From the NCBI GenBank assembly GCA_030666765.1, contig DAOUXE010000094.1, positions 1 through 5,648 on the forward strand: 5,648 bases of DNA. Direction: 5' to 3'. A program made the translations under genes and the position numbers. The notes beneath the pieces were generated by a model. It saw only the letters and a program-made list of their open reading frames with translations. It had not been told where the DNA came from and did not search any database. The stretch is from Methanosarcinales archaeon. Its GTDB lineage: Archaea; Halobacteriota; Methanosarcinia; Methanosarcinales; Methanogasteraceae. Below are positions 3,755-5,648 of this stretch, one piece after another. Numbering within the stretch: the stretch's first letter is position 1; each line of letters begins with the position of its first letter.

Positions 3755-5290
3755 ATGAGAGCAACAAGGATGATATCAACTGTTGTAGGGATTCTGGTTA
3801 TCTCCGGTTTTGTAGTGAGTACTATTTATGGAGAAACCGTAATCACGGTGGACGATAGCGGTGGAGCGAATTATACCTCGATACAGGATGCTGTAAACAA
3901 TGCAAATGGTGGTGCTACAATACTTGTTCACACCGGAACGTATATGGAAAACGTTAATGTGACGAAACAGTTGATCATAAGGTCTGAATCCGGAAATCCG
4001 GACGGTACCATCGTTTTGGCTGCCGATCCGGATAATCACGTATTCCATGTGATGGCAGATAATGTAACCATCGGTGGTTTTGGAGTGACAGGTTCCAACA
4101 ATCATGGGATATATCTCGAAGAAGTTGAGGGGTGCGTTGTTGCCAATAATATCGTATCGAACAACAGATATGGCATCGGTATGGAAAATTCAGACCACAA
4201 TGATCTCTCCGGTAACACCGCAAACGCAAACGAACGGGAGGGTATCATTCTGCGGCATTCCAGATATAATACCTTAAGCAATAATAACGTTTTTAAAAAT
4301 AAGGTTGGTATCAATGTACTGCATAGCTCCCAATACAACGAAGTCAGTAATAATACTGCCTCGAATAACTCAGTCGGCATCGAGCAAGCTCTCTCCGACA
4401 ACAACAATCTGATGGGTAATGTTATATCGAAGAATCGGTATGGCATCTTCCTGTACAAATGCAACAGTAACGAGATAACCGGCAACACCCTCCTCTCGAA
4501 CAGTGACTGCGGCATCCATATCAGGTACTCCGACGACAACGATCTGATGGGCAACACCATACGTTCGAGTCGTCTTGGTATTCATCTTTCAGACTATAGT
4601 AGAAACAACACCGCAAAGGACAATTTTTTATTAAAGAACGGTGAGGACCTCAGTATAGCGGCTGATTCTGGCAATCATACCCGCAATGACGAGATGGTGG
4701 AATTTACCATCGGCAGTCACCACGAGGGGGCTATGGATGATTTTGATCTTCTGGAAAATCTAAAAGAGAAACAAAATATCCCTCTTGAAGAGTATACGAA
4801 CCGTGAGAGTGCCTCATACCTGCCTGACGTCATTGCTACATACGGAAAACTTCCGGAGATTGAGACAGAAGAGGACTGCTATCGATGGTTCTATGAGGCT
4901 GCGCCTGCGATCATGCATGGTTCAAGAGCCCGGATGGATCCATACCTTACAGATGGCGTACTGGTGTCATACGGTCCTGATGTGGACGGTTACATTGAGG
5001 TGATAATTTATGAGAACTTAACGATTGAAACACATCCGATAATGGATGAAATATATGAGATAATCTATTGTGAAGCGAAGAAGATCGGTATTTCTGATGT
5101 TCCGGTTGTATTCTTTGAGGGGGAGTTTGTTCGGACAGATCCGCTCATTCTCGTCGAAGGTTCAAATGGCATGACGTCTCAGGATAACCGGGCATTGGGT
5201 GAATCGACACCGGGATTTGGATTGCGTGGTGGGTTGATCTCTTTCTTCGGTGGATGGTTATTCCAGAAAAATCGTGGACAACGGAGATAG
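3755..5290 (+). CDS. Secreted right-handed beta-helix (NosD/CASH-like) surface protein with PGF-CTERM signal
   Basis: The 511-residue product starts with a Sec-type signal peptide (MRATR, hydrophobic 6-25, likely cut near 26). Residues 28-75 hold the archaeal surface-protein opening: ITVDDSGGANYTSIQDAV, then ATILVHTGTYMENVNV. Residues 118-288 are eight beta-helix rungs, each beginning G-I and carrying N-x-(I/L/V)-x-x-N asparagine ladders, the CASH/NosD pattern. Residues about 315-470 form a separate domain (EDCYRWFYEAAPAIMHG, DGYIEVIIYENLTIE, VPVVFFEGEF) that I cannot name. The C-terminus is STPGFG (484-489), a hydrophobic span to 503 and a basic tail, a PGF-CTERM signal processed by an archaeosortase. 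Such proteins are anchored at the cell surface, commonly as S-layer-associated or polysaccharide-binding proteins; no catalytic residues are apparent. ATG 3755 has GGTGG (3746-3750) only 4 nt upstream, tight but workable. Confidence 0.88.
   Translation: MRATRMISTVVGILVISGFVVSTIYGETVITVDDSGGANYTSIQDAVNNANGGATILVHTGTYMENVNVTKQLIIRSESGNPDGTIVLAADPDNHVFHVMADNVTIGGFGVTGSNNHGIYLEEVEGCVVANNIVSNNRYGIGMENSDHNDLSGNTANANEREGIILRHSRYNTLSNNNVFKNKVGINVLHSSQYNEVSNNTASNNSVGIEQALSDNNNLMGNVISKNRYGIFLYKCNSNEITGNTLLSNSDCGIHIRYSDDNDLMGNTIRSSRLGIHLSDYSRNNTAKDNFLLKNGEDLSIAADSGNHTRNDEMVEFTIGSHHEGAMDDFDLLENLKEKQNIPLEEYTNRESASYLPDVIATYGKLPEIETEEDCYRWFYEAAPAIMHGSRARMDPYLTDGVLVSYGPDVDGYIEVIIYENLTIETHPIMDEIYEIIYCEAKKIGISDVPVVFFEGEFVRTDPLILVEGSNGMTSQDNRALGESTPGFGLRGGLISFFGGWLFQKNRGQRR
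4106..4618 (+). repeat. Eight coding repeats of the beta-helix, 22/23 residues each
   Basis: Rung-opening glycines are at residues 118, 140, 163, 185, 208, 230, 253 and 275, so spacing alternates 22, 23, 22, 23, 22, 23, 22. The recurring core is N-x-(L/V/I)-x-(G/N)-N-(T/V)-x-x-x-(N/S) followed by GI. DNA repeats are diverged and not identical, so this is a protein repeat, not a microsatellite or CRISPR. Confidence 0.85.
5207..5287 (+). other. PGF-CTERM sorting signal coding segment
   Basis: Residues 485-511 of the beta-helix protein: TPGFG, a 15-residue hydrophobic stretch (GLRGGLISFFGGWLF) and the basic end KNRGQRR. The tripartite pattern is the one recognised by archaeosortase A in euryarchaea, where the tail is removed and replaced by a lipid anchor. 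The single Arg inside the hydrophobic span is a little unusual. Confidence 0.8.
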
Positions 5291-5648
5291 AGAACATGGA
5301 AAGCAAAAGCAAGACTCCAAAATCCATAATTTTGCCTATCGTTTGCTTTTTAATCAGTACTGGCGTGGGCTGATGAAAAGGCGTTCATCCGACCCCATCA
5401 AATTGATCCCATTTTTGTTCCGGTTTATCGCTGGACGCAAATGCATTTCTTCGCTTAGCTTGAACCGATTGCCCAAGATGTTTCGCGCACCAATCAAGAA
5501 CTTTTTCGGCTCTCTGGTATCTCCCGTGACAGTCAACCATCACTAAACCAATATATCCCTAACTGCATACTAACTGGTCGCTCATCAATTGTCTGGACTA
5601 TGTGAGACCTGAGCAGACTCACCATATACCAAGTACATCAAAATTTTA
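5291..5648. other. No supported gene in the last 358 bases
   Basis: Apart from the T-tract at 5347-5351, this stretch holds only short frames on both strands. ATG 5373 to 5546 on the + strand would give 57 basic residues without a ribosome binding site, and two overlapping - strand frames of about 50-60 residues cover the same bases. None resembles a family I know. It could be spacer, or the edge or remnant of a decayed gene that continues past the window. Confidence 0.5.
5300..5351 (+). terminator. Possible terminator after the beta-helix gene
   Basis: AAAGCAAA (5300-5307) pairs with TTTGCTTT (5342-5349), and CAAAAT (5318-5323) pairs with ATTTTG (5329-5334) inside it. The outer right arm runs into TTTAA, giving a T5 tract at 5347-5351, 60 nt after the stop codon. 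The stems are AT-rich and weak; the T-tract alone would be an adequate archaeal signal. Confidence 0.35.

Noticed and set aside
4102..4560. - strand open frame of 152 codons opposite the beta-helix repeats
   Set aside because: Leucine/serine-rich periodic translation produced by the reverse complement of the repeat; no ribosome binding site.
4106..4618. Possible CRISPR or DNA tandem repeat
   Set aside because: Units are diverged at DNA level and conserved only as protein rungs in frame; no identical repeats or unique spacers.
5250..5546. + strand frame of 98 codons overlapping the end of the beta-helix gene
   Set aside because: Overlaps the PGF-CTERM coding part by 41 nt in another frame, has no ribosome binding site and no recognisable similarity.

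Overview
The window reads as a fragment of a euryarchaeal genome, most likely a methanogen or relative (Methanosarcinales-like, in the broad sense). The evidence is a PGF-CTERM surface-sorting tail on the large beta-helix protein, a tandem family of DUF2178-type membrane proteins, archaeal BRE/TATA-like sequence before the second gene block, and ribosome binding sites of the GGTGAT/GGAGG type. All supported genes are on the + strand. The exact genus cannot be fixed from sequence alone.

Layout. (1) 1-741 is the 3' part of a gene for a secreted LolA-fold/DUF4367-like protein, whose stop codon lies inside a hairpin followed by a T-run. (2) 785-2961 is a tight operon. Five small paralogous or related four-helix membrane proteins (DUF2178-like) follow one another and end with a 65-residue XRE-type helix-turn-helix regulator. 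Junctions are between a 1-nt gap and a 4-nt overlap (ATGA or GTGA). The third member looks broken or frameshifted at its 5' end: the well-placed ATG with a ribosome binding site at 1598 runs into a stop after 11 codons, while the membrane-protein frame is open only from 1617. The first two members are clearly AT-richer than the last two, although members 2 and 4 are each other's closest relatives. (3) 2962-3061 carries a BRE/TATA-like promoter, followed by an 11-bp inverted repeat (3058-3106) that could fold in DNA or RNA. (4) 3062-3705 encodes two unassigned small membrane proteins that overlap by ATGA. (5) 3755-5290 encodes a secreted right-handed beta-helix (NosD/CASH-like) protein with eight regular rungs, a second globular domain and a C-terminal PGF-CTERM signal. 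(6) 5291-5648 has a possible transcription terminator and no gene I can support.

How the genes may work together (inference). The regulator at the end of the DUF2178 operon probably controls that operon, as in other small HTH-plus-membrane-protein modules. The flanking genes are both envelope or surface proteins, so the window as a whole looks like a cell-envelope region, but nothing in the sequence proves a shared pathway. The points most worth a second look are the five-copy membrane array with its regulator, the disrupted third copy, and the inverted repeat next to the promoter at 3032-3106.
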